A stretch of 64,000 bases of DNA from assembly GCF_001870465.1 (NCBI RefSeq), contig NZ_MDGK01000055.1, positions 62,001 to 126,000 of the forward strand, written 5' to 3'. The notes under the pieces were generated by a model. The model searched no databases. It worked only from the letters and a program-made list of their open reading frames with translations, and had not been told where the DNA came from. Source of the stretch: Pseudomonas extremorientalis (GTDB taxonomy: Bacteria > Pseudomonadota > Gammaproteobacteria > Pseudomonadales > Pseudomonadaceae). A program made the position numbers and the translations under genes. Shown piece after piece: positions 61,576 to 64,000 of this stretch; within the stretch, counting starts at the first letter, position 1; each line of letters opens with the position of its first letter.

Positions 61576-62697
61576 TTAGCGTTTGCGCAGGATCACGCTG
61601 CCGATCGAATAGCCCGCGCCAAACGAGCTGAGCACCGCCACGGAGCCCTTGGGCAGATCATCCTGATTCTTGTGGAACGCAATCACCGAACCCGCCGAGC
61701 TGGTATTGGCGTAGGTATCGAGGATCACCGGGGCTTCTTCCACGGTGGCTTCGCGGCCCAGCAGTTTCTTGACGATCAGGTGGTTCATGCTCAGGTTGGC
61801 CTGGTGCAACCAGAAGCGCTTCACGTCGGTCACGTTCAACTGGTTCTCTTCCAGGTGCACGCCGATCAGCTCGGCGACCATCGGGCATACGTCGCGGAAC
61901 ACCTTGCGGCCTTCCTGTACGAACAGTTTGTCCGGCGCGCCGATGCCCTCTTCCGCGGTGCGGTTGAGGAAGCCGAAGTTGTTGCGGATGTTATTGGAGA
62001 ACTTGGTCAGCAACTTGGTGCTCACCACGTCGAACTGGTGTTCGGAGGTTGCCAGGTCGGCGCGCTCCAGGACCACGGCGGTGGCCGCATCGCCAAAGAT
62101 GAAGTGGCTGTCGCGGTCGCGGAAGTTCAGGTGGCCGGTGCACACCTCCGGGTTGACCATCAGGATCGCCCGCGCCTGGCCCAGCTGAATGCTGTTGGCG
62201 GCGTTCTGGATGCCGAAGGTGGCCGAGGAACAGGCCACGTTCATGTCAAAACCAAACCCTTCGATGCCCAAGGCTTCCTGGACTTCGATGGCGATGGCCG
62301 GGTAGGCACGCTGCAGGTTGGAACAGGCGACGATCACGCCGTCGATGTCGGCAGCGGTTTTGCCCGCGCGCTGTAGAGCTTGTTCAGCGGCGCCGACGGC
62401 CATCTGGCAGAGCACCGACCATTCGTCGTTGCTGCGCTCGGGCAGGCGTGGGGCCATGCGCTGCGGATCGAGAATGCCGTCCTTGTCCATCACGAAGCGG
62501 CTCTTGATGCCGGAGGCCTTTTCGATGAAGGCGGCGCTGGATTCGGTCAGCGGCTGCACGTCACCGCGCTCGATGGCGGCGGCGTTGTCGCTGTTGAACT
62601 GTTGCACGTAAGCATTGAAAGACTGCACCAGCTCTTCGTTGGAGATGCTGTTGGCCGGGGTATACAGGCCAGTGCCGCTGATGACGACGTTATGCAC
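61576..62697 (-). CDS. 3-oxoacyl-ACP synthase III-type enzyme (FabH2, PA3286-like)
   Basis: A 373-residue thiolase-fold condensing enzyme. The catalytic Cys is in NVACSSATFGIQNA, His in WLHQANLSMNHLI and Asn in DTYANTSSAGSV. It uses a GTG start at 62697 (VHNVVISGTGLYTP) with AGAGG upstream; the ORF open to 62784 is not conserved. The P. aeruginosa counterpart PA3286 is reported to condense beta-oxidation-derived octanoyl-CoA with malonyl-ACP, feeding fatty-acid synthesis; that role here is by homology. Confidence 0.88.
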   Translation of the reverse strand: MHNVVISGTGLYTPANSISNEELVQSFNAYVQQFNSDNAAAIERGDVQPLTESSAAFIEKASGIKSRFVMDKDGILDPQRMAPRLPERSNDEWSVLCQMAVGAAEQALQRAGKTAADIDGVIVACSNLQRAYPAIAIEVQEALGIEGFGFDMNVACSSATFGIQNAANSIQLGQARAILMVNPEVCTGHLNFRDRDSHFIFGDAATAVVLERADLATSEHQFDVVSTKLLTKFSNNIRNNFGFLNRTAEEGIGAPDKLFVQEGRKVFRDVCPMVAELIGVHLEENQLNVTDVKRFWLHQANLSMNHLIVKKLLGREATVEEAPVILDTYANTSSAGSVIAFHKNQDDLPKGSVAVLSSFGAGYSIGSVILRKR

Positions 62698-62882
62698 GGT
62701 CGTTCCTCTAAATCTGTCAGGCAGAAGATATTGGTACCGTCGTACCAAACTGTAAGTAGTCCGATTCCGCTCCGCGGACACCAAACTGGCATCGCTTTAT
62801 TCCATCGCGCCGCAGCCTTTCGCGACGATCCCGGCATTTATAACCGCGAAGTTTGCCACAACCCTCGGAATTTGGCGCTATC
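62698..62882. promoter_or_regulatory. Upstream region of fabH2
   Basis: Non-coding. It contains TTGGTACCGTCGTACCAA around 62731-62748, a palindrome-like sequence (TTGGTAC/GTACCAA around CGTC) about 35-50 bases before the start codon that could bind a dimeric repressor such as a TetR-type fatty-acid regulator; this is inference. Confidence 0.45.
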
Positions 62883-62970
62883 TGTGGGAGGGGGCTTGCC
62901 CCGATAGCGGTGGGCCAGTCAACACATCCTTTACTGACAGACCGCAATCGGGGGCAAGCCCCCTCCCACA
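62883..62970. repeat. REP doublet between hrpA and fabH2
   Basis: Inward-facing copies with the GGGGGCTTGCCCC core; the left copy has one C fewer (CTTGCCCCGATAGC). It lies 34 bases after the hrpA stop. Confidence 0.9.
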
Positions 62971-63004
62971 CTGGACCTGTATTGCCCTGGAAACCGTGCA
63001 AATA

Positions 63005-64000
63005 TCAGGCTTCTACCAGGCTCCACTGCTTGCTCAGGCGCTTGTCGGAAATCGGCACTTTGGTACCCAGTTGCTGGGCAAACAACGACACCCGGTATTC
63101 CTCCAGCCACCAGCGATACAGCTCCAGCTGGGGATCGCGCTTGCCTTCCTGGGCATGTTTTTTCAGGCGGTTTTCGTACTGCGTCCACAGGCCGCCCAGC
63201 TCGCCGCTCCACACCCGATCCTTCTGCACCTGGCTCGGTAGTTTTTCCAGGCGCAACTCGATGGCCTTGAGGTAACGCGGCAATTCCTTGAACCACTGCA
63301 CCGGGGTTTCCCGTACAAAACCGGGGTACACCAGGTGGCTCAGTTGCTGCTTGATGTCGTTCAAGGCCACGGCCTGGGCCAGGTCGATCTTGCCTTTGAA
63401 GCGCTTTTGCAGGCCATGCCAGAGTTTCAGCACCTCCAGGGTCAGGCGCGCCAGGCGCTCGGCATGTTCGGTCCAACTGCCGCGCTTGCGCTCGGCCAGG
63501 GCCGCCAAACCTGCGCCATCACGCGGCAGGCTGGCTTCGCCTTCGAGCACGCAGGTGTCGAGGCTGGCCAGCAGGATGTCTTCCACCAGCGCATCGATCC
63601 GGCCCAACTCACGGTACATCAGGCCCAGTTCGGTCAGGCCCGGCAGTTTGCCGCGCAGGAATTTCGCCGGTTCCGCCAGTTGTTGCATCAGCAGGCGTTG
63701 CAAGGCACGGCGATGCTGGAACTCAGCCTCGGCCGCCGTGGAGAAACGCCCTTCCTTGACCGTGCCGTTTTCCTCCACCAGCGCCGGATACACCGTCATC
63801 GACAACCCGGCGATCTTCTGTTGCGTCTTCTCGGCTACCGCCGCGAACACCTTGGCCTCCACCGGCTGCTGGCTTTTTGCAGTTTGCGGTATGGCCAGCG
63901 CGGCCTGGCTGGCCTCGGCAAAGCGCGCCGTCAGTTCGGCGAGATCCCGGCCTTCACCGAGGAACTTGCCCTGGCCGTCCACCACTTCCAGGTTCATCTT
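63005..64000 (-). CDS. hrpA: ATP-dependent RNA helicase HrpA, C-terminal part (runs off the window)
   Basis: The visible 331 codons are the 3' end of a longer gene. They match the DUF3418 C-terminal domain of bacterial HrpA: NLEVVDGQGKFLGEGRDLAEL, VYPALVEENGTVKEGRF, QWFKELPRYLKAIELRLEKLP and a final LELYRWWLEEYRVSLFAQQLGTKVPISDKRLSKQW. The reading frame is open to base 64000, so the helicase motor is outside. HrpA is a DEAH-box helicase involved in rescue of stalled ribosomes and mRNA processing. Confidence 0.9.
   Translation of the reverse strand, partial: KMNLEVVDGQGKFLGEGRDLAELTARFAEASQAALAIPQTAKSQQPVEAKVFAAVAEKTQQKIAGLSMTVYPALVEENGTVKEGRFSTAAEAEFQHRRALQRLLMQQLAEPAKFLRGKLPGLTELGLMYRELGRIDALVEDILLASLDTCVLEGEASLPRDGAGLAALAERKRGSWTEHAERLARLTLEVLKLWHGLQKRFKGKIDLAQAVALNDIKQQLSHLVYPGFVRETPVQWFKELPRYLKAIELRLEKLPSQVQKDRVWSGELGGLWTQYENRLKKHAQEGKRDPQLELYRWWLEEYRVSLFAQQLGTKVPISDKRLSKQWSLVEA

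Noticed and set aside
1..64000. CRISPR arrays, tRNA or rRNA genes, prophage or transposase genes
   Set aside because: None was found on reading both strands; repeated sequences are limited to REP units and the brnTA boundary repeats.

Overview
The window reads as chromosomal DNA of a fluorescent Pseudomonas (P. fluorescens group). The evidence is the high GC, long stretches of gene order I recognise from P. aeruginosa (hda-perM-DUF2066-purM-purN; mazG-relA-rlmD-cysM; gbuR-gbuA-NTF2-NCS1-SSS; PA1414 beside a LysR gene; fabH2 beside an ECF sigma factor), and five ~88-bp REP doublets built on GTGGGAGGGGGCTTGCCCCC or GTGGGAGCGGGCTTGCTCGC. I see no rRNA, tRNA, CRISPR array, prophage or intact insertion sequence. 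These identifications come from reading the sequence and from memory; no database was searched.

Region by region: 1-480 is a cobalamin riboswitch on the minus strand whose gene lies off the left edge, followed by a REP doublet. 483-7833 holds two NlpC/P60 lipoproteins, hda, an AI-2E/PerM-type transporter, a DUF2066 protein, then purM-purN-DUF3108 on the plus strand. 8200-13911 holds a small conserved protein and a compact Fur-controlled siderophore cassette: one NIS synthetase, one MFS exporter and one TonB receptor. 13991-20014 is a minus-strand housekeeping block (DUF2058, mazG, relA, rlmD, cysM). 20123-26041 is a single giant gene for an LRR/NEL-type effector-like protein in which the expected catalytic cysteine appears to be missing. 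26113-32240 has tapT and the 4-guanidinobutyrate catabolic locus. 32240-34330 is a lone gene fusing a degenerate 2-hydroxyacid-dehydrogenase-like domain to a DAO-type flavoprotein domain. 34695-34817 is a 40-codon gene missed by ordinary ORF cutoffs, which matches PA1414, the SicX small-RNA locus of P. aeruginosa.

34960-47109 carries a LysR/MFS divergent pair, an NCS1 permease, a CvfB-type RNA-binding protein, a TorF porin, a lipoprotein, and copABCD on the minus strand. 47160-57231 carries a DEAD-box helicase, an MscS channel, a DMT exporter, azoR, a LysR-hydrolase-ppiA-ABC transporter run and aqpZ. 57243-57894 is a brnTA toxin-antitoxin cassette bounded by 27-bp direct repeats that duplicate the 3' end of the neighbouring acetyltransferase gene; the toxin has a one-base frameshift while the antitoxin and its palindromic operator are intact. 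The window ends with a porin, an ECF sigma/anti-sigma pair, fabH2, a REP doublet and the 3' part of hrpA.

The best candidates for something not yet described are the minimal NIS siderophore cassette, the orphan dehydrogenase-DAO fusion, the NEL-like giant protein without its cysteine, and the repeat-bounded, toxin-broken brnTA insertion.
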